Positions 16,595 through 25,812 of a stretch of 64,000 bases of DNA are shown one piece after another (position 1 is the stretch's first letter; every line of letters begins with the position of its first letter). Both the position numbers and the translations under genes were made by a program. Source of the DNA: JAJDXW01 sp965202895 (GTDB lineage: Bacteria > Pseudomonadota > Gammaproteobacteria > HK1); the NCBI GenBank assembly GCA_965202895.1, contig OZ241901.1, positions 992,001 through 1,056,000 of the forward strand, read 5' to 3'. The notes below the pieces were generated by a model. The model saw nothing but the letters and a program-made list of their open reading frames with translations, did not search any database and had not been told where the DNA came from.

Positions 16595-19500
16595 TCAGGA
16601 GAACAGGGCCAGTTGGGGGTCCGGCCCCTTCGCCCGGCGGTCGGGGAGCGGGATGCGGCGGCGTTCGAGGAGCCGTTCTTCGACATCCGCGAGGTAGGGC
16701 GAGGGCTGCCGTTCGCGCACCTTCCCCCGCCAGAGGCGCTTCTTCGCCCGGCAGAGATGGAGCTTGGACCGCGCCCGGGTGACACCGACGTAGAACAGCC
16801 GGCGCTCCTCCTCCAGGTCCTCCTGCCTCGGCCTGCCCCACGTGAGCGGGAGCAGGCCGTTCTCGCAGCCGGCGATGAAGACGACGGGGAACTCGAGCCC
16901 CTTCGCGGCGTGGAGGGTCAGCAGGGAGATCCGGTCCGCCCGCGGGTCCCAGGCGTCGACCTCCGAGCCGAGCGCCAGCTCGGCGAAGAACCGCTCCGGG
17001 TCGTCGCCGCACGCCGCGGCAAGCGGCGTGAGCAGGTCGCACGCCTCCCGTGCTTCCGCCAGCGCCCGGCCGCCCGCCGCGGGGAAGCCCTGCGCGGAGG
17101 CGGGCGGGCCGGCGCCGTCCGGCGAAGCCGCCTCGCGAGAGACTGCCTCGCGGAAGGCCGCTTCGAGCCGTTCGCGCACGGAGCCCGCCCCCGGCGGCGC
17201 CTGCCGCATCGTGTCGGCCAGGGCGGCCGCTCCCGGATGATCGAGCAGCGGCCGGTGGGAACGCTGCTGGAAGGGCATCCCCGAGCGCCGCAGCGCTTCG
17301 GCGAGGGCGGGGACCTGGGCCTCCGTGCGGTAGAGCACCGCGAAGTCGGAGAACGAGAGAGCCTGCGCGTCCGTGTCCGTGGCCGGGTCCGCGTCCGGAC
17401 CCGCGGCGCGCCCGCTGTCGATGGAGAAGAAGCTGTGCCCCCCGAGGGTCCGCTCCAGCGACTGCACGATGAACTCCGCCTCCGCCTTCTCGGTGGGCGC
17501 CTCGTGAAAGGTGACGAGTGCGGGCGCGTCTTCGACGACCGGGACGGAACGCGAACGCCGGGAGGCGGACCCCGACCGCGCGATCACCTGCCCCGCGAGG
17601 GCGACGATGTTGCGGTCCGAACGATAGTTGCGGGTGAGGGAGACCGTCCGGACGGCCGGGAAGTCCCGCCGGAATTCCGAGAAGAAGCGCACGTCCGCGC
17701 CCCGGAACCCGTAGATGGCCTGGTCCGGGTCGCCGATGGCGCAGACGTTGCCGTCCGGCGGCGCGAGCTGCCGGACGAGCCGGGCCTGTTGCTCGTCGAC
17801 GTCCTGGTACTCGTCGATCGAGACCCACGGATAGCGTTCCCGATACCGCGCCCGGAGGTCGGGGTCGGATTCGAGCGCGTCCGCCGCCCGGATCACGAGA
17901 TCGTCGAAGTCGACCTGGTTGCGAAGCTCCAGCGCCCTCGCATACGCCGCGAACGCCTCGCGCCGCTTTTCATCGCCGGCCGGCGCCGGGGGATCGCCGG
18001 GGCTCCGGCCCCCCCGCCGGCTTCGCTTGGCGCGCGAGATGGCGGCGAGGAGGGCGCGCGCCCTCCGCTCGGAGACTTGCAGCGCCTCCCGGAGCATGAG
18101 CACCCGCTCCGCATCCGACGCGACCCGGAAGCCGCGCTGCAGGCCGGCCGCGTTCCAGTGCTCCTCCAGGATGGAGAGCCCGAGGGAGTGGAACGTGTGA
18201 AGCGGGACCCGCTCCCGGACGTCCGGCAGCAGAAGCCGCAGGCGCTCGCGCATCTCCGCCGCCGCCCGGCGCGTGAAGGTGATGGCGAGGCACCGGCCCG
18301 GAGGGACGGCGTGGTGGGTGACGAGATGGGCCACCCGGTGGGTCAGGGTCCGCGTCTTGCCGGAGCCGGGGCCGGCCACGATGAGGAGCGGGCCGCGGAC
18401 GATCTCCGCCGCCCGCCGCTGGTCCGTGTCGAGGCCGGCGAGGGGGTCGCCGGCACGCGGCCCCGGGCCTGCCTCCCGCCTTGGGCCGGGCTCCCGCCCC
18501 GGCCCGGACTCCGGTTCCGGCTCCCGCCCCGGCTTCGCCGGCACGCCGTTCCGAAGCTCCGTTCCCGGCGGGGGCGGCGCCGGCGCGGTCCCCTCGCCGA
18601 AGAGGGACGCCCCGAGGGTGTACCGGCGGATCTCCGCATCCTCGAACAGCCGGATCGTGCCGTACACCCCGTCGAAGCCCGCCTCGCGGACGACTTCCTG
18701 GCGCCGCAGCCGGGACACCGCCTCGGCGACGAGGGACGACGAAGCGGGCCGGATCTCTTCGAGGGGGATCGCTTCGAGGAGCGGGAGCTCCGGCCCGAGC
18801 CGGCCGAGGAGGCTCTCGTAGTGTTGCGCGACCCGGCGGCTCTTCGCCCCCACCCGATGGATCTCGGACAGGATCTCGGGAAGCGGGATCAGGCTCCGCA
18901 TCTCACCCGCGGTCACCGGGGGCGCGGCCTCCTCGGCCCGGTCCGCGAGATCCTCGACCCGGTGCATCACCCCGACCGTCAGCGGCTTCCCGCACACCGG
19001 ACAGAGCCCCTCGCGCCGCCGGGTCTCGCTCGGCTCCAGGCGAACCCCACAGCTACGGTGGCCGTCCAAGTGGTACTTGCCTTCCTCGGGAAAGAACTCG
19101 AGCGTGCCCCCGTAGCCTTCGCCCGTTTCGAGCGCCCGCCGCAGGGCGAAGTAGTCGAGCTCGGTATCGAACACGCACACCTCCCGCCCGAGCTTCTCGG
19201 GTGAGTGGGCGTCGGAGTTCGAGACCAGCCGGAAGCGGTCGAGGGACGAGACCCGCCAGTTCATCGGCGGATCGGAGGAGAGGCCGGTCTCGACCGCGAA
19301 GATATGGGGCGCGAGGTCTCCGTAGCAGTCGTCGATCGCGTCGAAGCCCGACTTCGAGCCGAGGGCGGCGAACCACGGGGTCCAGATGTGGGCGGGCACG
19401 AGATAGGAGCCGGGGTCGGACTCCAGCGCGATCTCCAGCAGGTGCCGCGAATCGAGCCCGAGGATGGGCCGCCCGTCGGAGTGGAGGTTGCCGATCCGGG

Positions 19501-19888
19501 CAAGGCTCGCCGTCACCCGCTCCATGGCCTCGAAGTCGGGGGTGTAGACGAGGTGATGGACCTTCCGGGTCTTCTCGAGCTTCTTGTAGATGGTGGAGAT
19601 CTCCACCGACAGCATGAACCGGGCGGCGGTTCCCTCGCTCCGGCAGGCCGCGGGGAGCCGTTCCTCGACCGATCTTTCGAGGTCCGGCCGCAGGCGGTAG
19701 AGGCCCGGCTCCGCGGGGATGAGCTTCTCCCTGATCTCGGCCCTCCAGGCGGGGTGGGTGAAGTCGCCGGTGCCGACGATGGCGATGCCCTTCTTGCGGG
19801 CCCAGAGGGCGAGATGCTCGAGATCGCAGCTCCGGCTCGTCGCGCGCGAGTACTTGGAGTGGACGTGCAGGTCGGCGTAGAAAGCCAT
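16595..19888 (-). CDS. Fusion of endonuclease Q (PHP domain) and UvrD-type DNA helicase
   Basis: The protein has 1,097 residues. Residues 1-400 form a PHP-type EndoQ: DLHVHSKYSRATS at 5-18, GTGDFTHPAW near 41, HIWTPWFAALGSKSGFD near 165, VSNSDAHSP near 225, and a Cys cluster (CGVRLEPSE, CPVCGK) near 285-305. EndoQ nicks DNA 5' of deaminated bases. From about 475 there is a superfamily 1 helicase: AGLDTDQRRAAEIV, Walker A VAGPGSGKTRTLT, ITFTRRAAAEMRERL, a DEYQDVDEQQ Walker B, GDPDQAIYGFRGAD, LTLHAAKGLEFPVVF and VTRARSKLHL. A Pro/Gly/Arg-rich linker joins the halves. The start at 19888 is chosen because the protein then begins MAFYADLHVHS as in EndoQ. It is divergent from maf and is predicted to couple lesion nicking to unwinding. 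Confidence 0.88.
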   Translation of the reverse strand: MAFYADLHVHSKYSRATSRSCDLEHLALWARKKGIAIVGTGDFTHPAWRAEIREKLIPAEPGLYRLRPDLERSVEERLPAACRSEGTAARFMLSVEISTIYKKLEKTRKVHHLVYTPDFEAMERVTASLARIGNLHSDGRPILGLDSRHLLEIALESDPGSYLVPAHIWTPWFAALGSKSGFDAIDDCYGDLAPHIFAVETGLSSDPPMNWRVSSLDRFRLVSNSDAHSPEKLGREVCVFDTELDYFALRRALETGEGYGGTLEFFPEEGKYHLDGHRSCGVRLEPSETRRREGLCPVCGKPLTVGVMHRVEDLADRAEEAAPPVTAGEMRSLIPLPEILSEIHRVGAKSRRVAQHYESLLGRLGPELPLLEAIPLEEIRPASSSLVAEAVSRLRRQEVVREAGFDGVYGTIRLFEDAEIRRYTLGASLFGEGTAPAPPPPGTELRNGVPAKPGREPEPESGPGREPGPRREAGPGPRAGDPLAGLDTDQRRAAEIVRGPLLIVAGPGSGKTRTLTHRVAHLVTHHAVPPGRCLAITFTRRAAAEMRERLRLLLPDVRERVPLHTFHSLGLSILEEHWNAAGLQRGFRVASDAERVLMLREALQVSERRARALLAAISRAKRSRRGGRSPGDPPAPAGDEKRREAFAAYARALELRNQVDFDDLVIRAADALESDPDLRARYRERYPWVSIDEYQDVDEQQARLVRQLAPPDGNVCAIGDPDQAIYGFRGADVRFFSEFRRDFPAVRTVSLTRNYRSDRNIVALAGQVIARSGSASRRSRSVPVVEDAPALVTFHEAPTEKAEAEFIVQSLERTLGGHSFFSIDSGRAAGPDADPATDTDAQALSFSDFAVLYRTEAQVPALAEALRRSGMPFQQRSHRPLLDHPGAAALADTMRQAPPGAGSVRERLEAAFREAVSREAASPDGAGPPASAQGFPAAGGRALAEAREACDLLTPLAAACGDDPERFFAELALGSEVDAWDPRADRISLLTLHAAKGLEFPVVFIAGCENGLLPLTWGRPRQEDLEEERRLFYVGVTRARSKLHLCRAKKRLWRGKVRERQPSPYLADVEERLLERRRIPLPDRRAKGPDPQLALFS

Positions 19889-20242
19889 GCGGCGGATCCT
19901 CCGGCGCCCGCGGGCCCTCCGGGCCCGGGAGCGGGGGTTGCTCGGCGCGTCAACGACGAGGAGGAGGCGTTGGCCCGCCCGGATCGGTCGGGCGCGAATA
20001 TGGTGGGAGGGGGCTCGGCGTGTCAACGACGACGCCGCAAGGGGAAGGGGTGTTTTCACGCTGCACGAGGACGCACGCACCGGATGTGTCTTGCCCCATC
20101 CGGCCCGCGATTGCCCGGGGTCTCTTCGGCGGAGGGTATTCTCGAGAAGGGGGTCCGTGAACCCGATTCGGGCCCCGGGAGAATGCTGGATTCGAGGTTC
20201 GGGACACCGATGAAGAGGGGTGCGCCGCAGGGGGGTTCGGAG
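19889..20242. other. 354-bp divergent intergenic region
   Basis: It separates the EndoQ-helicase gene (minus) from maf (plus) and should hold both promoters, but no clear -35/-10 pair was found. A short direct repeat, CTCGGCG(C/T)GTCAACGACGA, occurs twice about 75 bp apart. No gene was recognised. Confidence 0.5.
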
Positions 20243-20911
20243 ATGGCCGTGCTCCATCTCGCGTCCCGGTCTCCCCGCCGCCGGGAGCTCCTGGCCGGCC
20301 TCGGCTACCGGTTCGAGGTGGTCGACGCACCCATCGACGAGAGCCGGGCCGACGGGGAGACGCCGGCCCGCTACGTCGAACGGATGGCCCGCGAGAAGGC
20401 GCTCGCCGGGCTCGACGCGGTGGCGCCCGCGGGAGGCGCGGGCCGCGGCGCATCATCGGCCCTGGTCGTCGGGGCGGACACGATCGTCGTCGTCGACGGC
20501 GAGGTACTCGGCAAGCCGCGCGACGCCGCCGAGGTGCTCGAACACCTCGAACGCCTCTCCGGGCGTTGCCACCAGGTCCTGTCGGCCGTCGCGCTCGCGT
20601 CCGGGGGGGAGGCCCGCGGCCGGCTCGCCGACGTGCGGCTCTCCCGGAGCCGGGTGTGGTTCCGGCCCCTGTCGGCCGGCGAACGCGATGCGTACCGGGC
20701 GACCGGCGAGCCGGCCGACAAGGCGGGGAGCTACGCTATCCAGGGCCTTGCCGCGGCCTTCGTCACCCGCCTCGAAGGGAGCTGGAGCGCGGTGGTCGGT
20801 CTTCCCCTCCACGAGACCGCGGAGCTCCTCGACCGGGCCGGGGTCCCCTTCCTTCCGCCGCCGGCCAATCCCACACCCGAGGGGAGCTCGGCCTCGGCCG
20901 GGGACGGTTGA
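20243..20911 (+). CDS. maf: Maf-like nucleoside triphosphate pyrophosphatase
   Basis: A 222-residue protein beginning LHLASRSPRRRELLAGLGY, the Maf signature in which the S-x-S-P-R-R loop binds the nucleotide phosphates. Further family features are VVGADTIVVVDGEVLGKPRD near 73 and the KAGSYAIQGLAAAFV segment near 160. Maf enzymes hydrolyse modified or canonical dTTP/UTP to the monophosphate and affect septum formation. The start used has GGAG close upstream; an in-frame ATG 33 bp earlier is less likely. The gene stands alone on the plus strand. The central Gly/Ala-rich insertion near 63-70 is slightly longer than usual. Confidence 0.92.
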   Translation: MAVLHLASRSPRRRELLAGLGYRFEVVDAPIDESRADGETPARYVERMAREKALAGLDAVAPAGGAGRGASSALVVGADTIVVVDGEVLGKPRDAAEVLEHLERLSGRCHQVLSAVALASGGEARGRLADVRLSRSRVWFRPLSAGERDAYRATGEPADKAGSYAIQGLAAAFVTRLEGSWSAVVGLPLHETAELLDRAGVPFLPPPANPTPEGSSASAGDG

Positions 20912-21143
20912 ACCCGATCGCCACCGCGGTCGAGCCGCCCGTGCTCCGGTGGGCGCCTCGCGCAAAGCTCGTGATGACGGCGCTGCTTCGAGGATCGGTT
21001 GCTCCCTCGGGGGTACGCGCACCCGATGGACCGCGTTTCGTGCCCCGGAGGGCGGGACTCCCGTCCGGGCGCACACGGGCACGAGGGTCCCGGCCGGTGC
21101 CGGGCCGGCGGCCCGGCGCCATGCTTCCGCTACGCGGCGCCCA

Positions 21144-21869
21144 CTATGCGGCGCCCGCGACCGACAGTCCGCGGACCCCGTGGCGGTCGATGAGGCGCTG
21201 CACGAGCCCGCTCGCCTTCGCTTCCTCGACGAACCCGCGAAGGAACGCCGCCGCACGCTCGCGCGGGCGCGGCGTCCCCACCGCCTGCTGTACGGCCGTG
21301 AACCTCCCGTCGAGGATGCGTGCTCCGGGCAGCCGCTCCACGTCGGAGATGAGGCGCGGCCGGAGTCCCGCCAGCGCATCCAGCTTCTGCTCGACGAAGA
21401 GGTCGAAGGAGCCGTCGAGCCCGCTCGCCCGCACCAGCTCCGCGTGCTCCAGGCTGCGGCTCAGGAAGAGGTCGTAGGCGCTGCCGCGCGCGACCGCGAT
21501 CCGGACCCTCTCGCGGTCGACGTCCTCGATCCTGTGCAGGGCCGAGTCCGCGGGTACGAGGTAGGTCGCCTCGATCTCCGTGTAGGCCGCGGTGAACGCG
21601 ATGGTCTCGGCGCGCGCCGGCTCCGCGCCGATGAGGCCGATGTCCCAGACGTCGTCCGCCGCCGCATCCGCGAGCTCGGAAGGCGTGGCGAACGGAACGT
21701 ACGTGATGGGCACTCCGAGCCGTTCGGCGATCTCCGCCGCCATGTCGGGGGCGACTCCCCGCGGGTCGCCCTCCGGGCTGCGCCCGGTCACGAGGAGGAA
21801 GTTGGCCAGGTTGATCCCGGCGCGGAGGGCGCCGCTCGGGGCGAGCTCGGAACGAATTTCCGGATTCAT
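21144..21869 (-). CDS. Family 3 solute-binding protein, no obvious signal peptide
   Basis: The 241-residue protein has the periplasmic binding protein family 3 fold: LRAGINLANFLL at the first strand, GVAPDMAAEIAERLGVPITYVPF near 38-60, DVWDIGLIGAEPARAETIAFTAAYTEIEATYLVP near 73-106 and IAVARGSAYDLFL near 123. Such proteins normally deliver amino acids or related solutes to an ABC importer, but there is no hydrophobic N-terminus and no permease gene nearby. It may be a cytoplasmic or stand-alone ligand sensor, or the start may be misjudged. It is monocistronic or at the end of the minus-strand cluster. Confidence 0.82.
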   Translation of the reverse strand: MNPEIRSELAPSGALRAGINLANFLLVTGRSPEGDPRGVAPDMAAEIAERLGVPITYVPFATPSELADAAADDVWDIGLIGAEPARAETIAFTAAYTEIEATYLVPADSALHRIEDVDRERVRIAVARGSAYDLFLSRSLEHAELVRASGLDGSFDLFVEQKLDALAGLRPRLISDVERLPGARILDGRFTAVQQAVGTPRPRERAAAFLRGFVEEAKASGLVQRLIDRHGVRGLSVAGAA

Positions 21870-22004
21870 GCGGGGCCGCTCGGTTCGGGGAAGGACGCGA
21901 TTCTACGCAAGCGCGCGACGGCCCCGGACATCCGGATGCGGGCGGGCCGGACGCGGGCACCGCTCAGGTGCGGTGGACCGGAGCGCGCCCCGGAAGCGGG
22001 CGGC

Positions 22005-22274
22005 TCAGTCGGCGGCGTCCGGCCGCACGTCGGGCGCTGGCGGGGCGGCCCGTGCGAACCCCTCGAACAACCCTTCGAGCCGCGCCATGCGCTCGCGAAG
22101 GTTGGCCACGTCGCCACGGAGCCCGCCGACGTCGGAGCGGATGTCGCGGATGTCGTCGCGCAGCGCGGCAGTGTCCCGCGCGATGAGGCGCCGGAGCACG
22201 ATCCCCGTCCCGACGATGGAGCCGATGACGGAGACGCCCGTGCCGATGATGGCGGCGAGGGTCACGACATCCAT
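22005..22274 (-). CDS. Small protein with one TM helix and a coiled coil
   Basis: An 89-residue protein beginning MDVVTLAAIIGTGVSVIGS: an N-terminal membrane helix (about 4-24) followed by a heptad-patterned helix (about 25-75) with repeated R/D-L pairs. A second gene of the same design lies at 61376-61639 and shares the MDV start, the IGTG motif and a LEGL(F/L)EG ending. The ATG at 22274 is chosen because of that conservation. The function is unknown; an oligomeric membrane-anchored scaffold is plausible. Confidence 0.6.
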   Translation of the reverse strand: MDVVTLAAIIGTGVSVIGSIVGTGIVLRRLIARDTAALRDDIRDIRSDVGGLRGDVANLRERMARLEGLFEGFARAAPPAPDVRPDAAD

Positions 22275-22436
22275 GCCGGATCTCCCCGATGGTGCGCGGG
22301 GAGAGCGTAGCACATGCTTCGCCGCCCCCCGTCCGGCTGGCCGCGTCGTGCGGTGGGCCGCCGCCCGTCACGAGCTGAGGGTGACCTTCGCCCGCGACTG
22401 CCCGCCTGGTGGTGGGTGGAGATTTGCCGACCCCGG

Positions 22437-22922
22437 TCAGGCGCGGTGGTAGGGGTGGCGGTGGAGGAGGGACCAGGCGCGCCAGAGCTGCTCGGCCACG
22501 ACGACCCGGACCAGCGCGTGCGGGAAGGTGAGGCGGGAGAGCGACCAGGTGAGGTCGGCCCGGCCTCGGCAGGCGGGGGCGAGCCCGTCCGGGCCGCCCG
22601 CGAGGAGGGCGGTATCCCGCCCGTCGGCCATCCAGGTCTCGAGTCGTCCGGCGAGGTCCGCGGTGGACCAGGCCGCGCCCCGCTCGTCGAGCGCGACGAC
22701 CCGCGCGCCGGGCGGCACGGCGCGGAGGAGCCCCTCGCCCTCCCGGCGGACGGCCGCCGCGGACCTCGCCGCTCCCTTGCGGGCCGCCCCGCCGCGGTAG
22801 GCGGTCGGAACCTCCCTCAGAACGAGCCGGCAGGCGGGGGGAAGCCGCCTGGCGTACTCCTCGAACGCTTCACCCACCCATCCCGGCATCCGGGTTCCGA
22901 CCGCCGCCAGCACGATCTTCAC
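22437..22922 (-). CDS. rlmH: 23S rRNA (pseudouridine1915-N3)-methyltransferase RlmH
   Basis: A 161-residue SPOUT-class methyltransferase that modifies pseudouridine 1915 in helix 69 of 23S rRNA using S-adenosylmethionine. It starts MKIVLAAVGTRMPGWV and contains VVALDERG near 96, the LLAGGPDGL cofactor loop near 127 and a C-terminal FPHALVRVVVAEQLWRAWSLLHRHPYHR, all diagnostic. The length is slightly above the usual 155 residues. It follows rsfS on the minus strand, the order common in gammaproteobacteria, but with a 192-bp gap. mrdA, which often follows, is absent. Confidence 0.95.
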   Translation of the reverse strand: MKIVLAAVGTRMPGWVGEAFEEYARRLPPACRLVLREVPTAYRGGAARKGAARSAAAVRREGEGLLRAVPPGARVVALDERGAAWSTADLAGRLETWMADGRDTALLAGGPDGLAPACRGRADLTWSLSRLTFPHALVRVVVAEQLWRAWSLLHRHPYHRA

Positions 22923-23114
22923 CCGCGGACCCCCGGACCCGGCGCCGATGGCCGCGGATCCCCGGAGACGGAAACGAGCCGGGCGTTCGGCGGGATCATG
23001 ACCGTCCGGGGCCCCGAACGGCTCCGGGGGCCGCGTCGCCGCGGCGCGCCGTTGCCGCGGCGTTTCCGGGGAGCGGACCGGCGCGGCGGGCCGCCAAGGG
23101 CGCGGGCCGCCGGC

Positions 23115-23516
23115 TCAGGTGGGGGGCGCCGCGGTCCGCTCGCGAACCGCCATCACCGGAGACCAGAGCTTCTCGAGCTGGTAGAGGTCCCGGGTCTCCG
23201 GCCGCATGACGTGGACGATCACGTCGCAGAGGTCCACCAGCACCCAGTCTCCCTCGCGCTCCCCTTCCACCCCGAGGGGCGGTGCGCCCCGGTGCTTCGC
23301 CGATACCACCACCTTCTCGGTGATGGCCCGCACGTGGCGGCCGGTGCCTCCGGTCGCCACCACCATGTAGTCCGTGACGTCGGTGAGCTCCCGGACGTCG
23401 AGAACCTCGACGTCGCCGGCCTTGAGCTCTTCGAGATCGGCCACCACGAGCCGGAGCAGCTCGCCGCCGTCCGGCCCGCTCCGGCTCCGTTCGTTCCGTC
23501 CTGCATCACGCGCCAT
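23115..23516 (-). CDS. rsfS: Ribosome silencing factor RsfS
   Basis: The 133-residue protein is the RsfS/Iojap factor, which binds ribosomal protein uL14 and blocks subunit joining under nutrient stress. Diagnostic features are VADLEELKAGDVEVLDVRELTD-type strands near 26-46, DYMVVATGGTGRHVRAI near 48-65, and the C-terminal DWVLVDLCDVIVHVM strand near 92 followed by LYQLEKLW. Its start overlaps the end of nadD by 11 bp, indicating one transcript. The N-terminal 18 residues are a polar extension typical of GC-rich genomes. Confidence 0.95.
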   Translation of the reverse strand: MARDAGRNERSRSGPDGGELLRLVVADLEELKAGDVEVLDVRELTDVTDYMVVATGGTGRHVRAITEKVVVSAKHRGAPPLGVEGEREGDWVLVDLCDVIVHVMRPETRDLYQLEKLWSPVMAVRERTAAPPT

Positions 23517-24141
23517 CGGAATAGAGCTTCTCCTGCCGTATGTATCGCGCCACCGCCCGCGGGACCAGCCCGTCGAGACCCTCGCCGGCCGCGCAGCGCC
23601 CCCGAACGGCGGTGGAGGAGACGTCGACGGCCGGGAGGTCCATCACGAAGATGGAGCCGGCCGGCCGGGTGCGGAGTGGATCGGGGCCCCCGCACCGGCG
23701 GGCTTCCACCCACCCGGAGACCTCCTCCCCTCGGGGCCGTCCGGCCCCGGTTCGACGCGCCACCACCAGGTGGGCGTAGTCGGTGAGCTCACGCCACCGC
23801 CGCCAGGTGTCCAGCGCCTCGAGCTGATCGGCGCCGAGCAGGAGGCAGAGCGGCCGCTCCCCGCACTCGGCGCGGAAGGAGGCGAGGGTGTCGACGGTCC
23901 AGCCGGGTGCGTCGCCGGCAAGCTCGCGCTCGTCCACGTAGAAGCCGGGGTTTCCGCGGACCGCGGCGGCCAGCATCGCCCGGCGCTGGCCGCCGGTCGC
24001 CCGCGCCGGGGGCCGGTGTACCGGGACCCCGGCCGGCACCAGCGCCACCGCGTCCAGTCCGATCCGGCGGCGGGCCGCCTCCGCGAACCGCAAATGGCCG
24101 TTGTGGACGGGATCGAAGGTGCCGCCCAGAATGCCGAGGAT
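23506..24141 (-). CDS. nadD: Nicotinate-nucleotide adenylyltransferase NadD; start codon unclear
   Basis: This enzyme adenylates nicotinate mononucleotide in NAD synthesis. The nucleotidyltransferase motif GILGGTFDPVHNGHLRF is present, with the H-x-G-H pair, as are LLLGADQLEALDTWRRW near the middle and the C-terminal VSSTAVRGR (SSTxIR motif). The frame is open upstream to a TGA at 24217-24219, yet contains no ATG, GTG or TTG before the motif. The first such codon, a TTG at 24093, lies inside it and would delete the active site. Translation may begin at an ATC or ATT codon (24141, 24132). Alternatively a one-base shift may join it to the ATG at 24214 in another frame. The end given is therefore provisional. 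It overlaps rsfS. Confidence 0.85.
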   Translation of the reverse strand: MLGILGGTFDPVHNGHLRFAEAARRRIGLDAVALVPAGVPVHRPPARATGGQRRAMLAAAVRGNPGFYVDERELAGDAPGWTVDTLASFRAECGERPLCLLLGADQLEALDTWRRWRELTDYAHLVVARRTGAGRPRGEEVSGWVEARRCGGPDPLRTRPAGSIFVMDLPAVDVSSTAVRGRCAAGEGLDGLVPRAVARYIRQEKLYSDGA

Positions 24142-24425
24142 GCCCGCCGCGCCCGCCGTGTCAGCCTCCGGGGCGGCGCGCGGCGAAGCGGGTGGATGAG
24201 CGTCCGGGCGCCATCGTCAGAGGCGAGCCGAAGCGCGTGCGGAGCAGCCGGCGGAGCCCGGGGAGTGCCGCCGCCGCGGCGCACGCACCTCCGGCCGGCC
24301 GGGCGACGGGCGCGCGATCGGCGCGCGCGAACCCGGCGGGCCCGTGCACGTTCCGGCGAGGCGCCCGAGCCCCCGGGGTGCTGCACGGGCCCCGCACGGG
24401 CATCGCCGGCCGTTGGCCGCGTTCC

Positions 24426-25715
24426 TCACCGCCGGATATGGCCGTCGCCGAGAACGATGAACTTCTGCGACGTGAGCCCCTCCAGCCCGACCGGCCCGCG
24501 CGCGTGCAGCTTGTCGGTGCTGATCCCGATCTCCGCCCCGAGCCCGTACTCGAAGCCGTCCGCGAAACGGGTCGAAGCGTTGACCATCACGGAGCTCGAA
24601 TCCACCTCGCGGAGGAAGCGCTGGGCCCGCGAATGGTCCTCGGTGACGATGGCGTCGGTGTGGGCGGAGCCGTGCGTCCCGATGTGGTCGATGGCCTCGT
24701 CGAGCCCGTCCACCACCCGGATCGACAGGATCGGGGCCAGGTACTCCGTGTCCCAGTCCTCGGGGGTCGCTTCCGCGCAGCCGCCGACGAGCCCCCGGGT
24801 GTCCGGGCAGCCCCGGAGCTCCACCCCGGCCTCGAGGTACCGCACGGCGAGCGGCGGCAGGACCTCGGGGGCGATCGTGCGGTCCACCAGCAGGGTCTCC
24901 ATCGTGCAGCAGGTGCCGTAGCGCTGGGTCTTGGCGTTGTAAGCCACGCGGACGGCCTTGTCCGGGTCCGCCCGCCCGTCGATGAAGACGTGGCAGATCC
25001 CGTCCAGGTGCTTGATGATCGGGATCCGGGACTCGGCCATGACCCGCTCGACGAGCCCCTTCCCCCCGCGGGGAACGATGACGTCCACGAGCCCGTCGAG
25101 CCGGAGCAGCTCGCCGACGGCCCGCCGGTCCGTGGTCTCGACGACCTGGACCGCATCGGCGGGAAGAGCGGCCTCCCCGAGCCCCGCCCGGGCGCACGCC
25201 GCGATCGCCCGGTTGGAATGAAGCGCCTCCGAGCCGCCGCGAAGGATGACCGCGTTCCCGGCCTTGAGGCAGAGGCCGCCCGCGTCCGCGGTCACGTTCG
25301 GCCTCGATTCGTAGATGATGCCGACCACCCCGAGAGGCACGCGCATGCGCCCGACCTGGATGCCCGACGGACGGTAGCCGACCCCGGTCACCTCTCCGAC
25401 CGGGTCGGGCAGGGCCGCGATCTCCTCCAGCCCGGCGGCCATCGCCTCGATCCGGGCTCGGGTCAGCTCCAGCCGGTCCGCGAGCGCGGGAGCCAGGCCT
25501 CGGCTCCGGCCGGCGTCGAGGTCCTGCCGGTTGGCCGCGAGCAACCCCGCGCGGCCGGCCCGGATCGCCTCGGCCGTCGCGGTGAGCGCCCGGTTTCGGG
25601 CCGCGGTGCCCGACCGGGCGAGCTCGCGCGCCGCGGACCTGGCCTGCTCGCCGAGCCTGCGCACGTAACGTCCGACGTCCGCCGTTTCGTCGATGCTCCT
25701 GACGGTGGCCGCCAT
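24426..25715 (-). CDS. proA: Glutamate-5-semialdehyde dehydrogenase (gamma-glutamyl phosphate reductase)
   Basis: A 429-residue aldehyde dehydrogenase-type enzyme that reduces gamma-glutamyl phosphate to glutamate semialdehyde in proline synthesis. Seen are PLGVVGIIYESRPNVTADA near 122-140, the LKAGNAVILRGG strand, VIVPRGGKGLVERV near 210, and the catalytic Cys in YGTCCTMETLLVD near 272. The open frame runs far upstream, but the ATG at 25715 gives the usual length and the expected N-terminal helix (YVRRLGEQARSAARELA). proB is not in the window. It sits between holA and nadD in the minus-strand cluster. Confidence 0.95.
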   Translation of the reverse strand: MAATVRSIDETADVGRYVRRLGEQARSAARELARSGTAARNRALTATAEAIRAGRAGLLAANRQDLDAGRSRGLAPALADRLELTRARIEAMAAGLEEIAALPDPVGEVTGVGYRPSGIQVGRMRVPLGVVGIIYESRPNVTADAGGLCLKAGNAVILRGGSEALHSNRAIAACARAGLGEAALPADAVQVVETTDRRAVGELLRLDGLVDVIVPRGGKGLVERVMAESRIPIIKHLDGICHVFIDGRADPDKAVRVAYNAKTQRYGTCCTMETLLVDRTIAPEVLPPLAVRYLEAGVELRGCPDTRGLVGGCAEATPEDWDTEYLAPILSIRVVDGLDEAIDHIGTHGSAHTDAIVTEDHSRAQRFLREVDSSSVMVNASTRFADGFEYGLGAEIGISTDKLHARGPVGLEGLTSQKFIVLGDGHIRR

Positions 25716-25812
25716 CTCCCTTCTCCGATCCGATCTGAATCCGGCCCGGCCCGGCCCGGTCCGACCCGGCGCGCTCCGACCCGGCACGGCCTGCGCGCCC
25801 GGTCCGGCCCGA

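Noticed and set aside
24161..24403. An 80-codon open frame between proA and nadD
   Set aside because: Composition is random Arg/Ala/Pro; only its final ATG-led part could matter, as a possible frameshifted nadD start.
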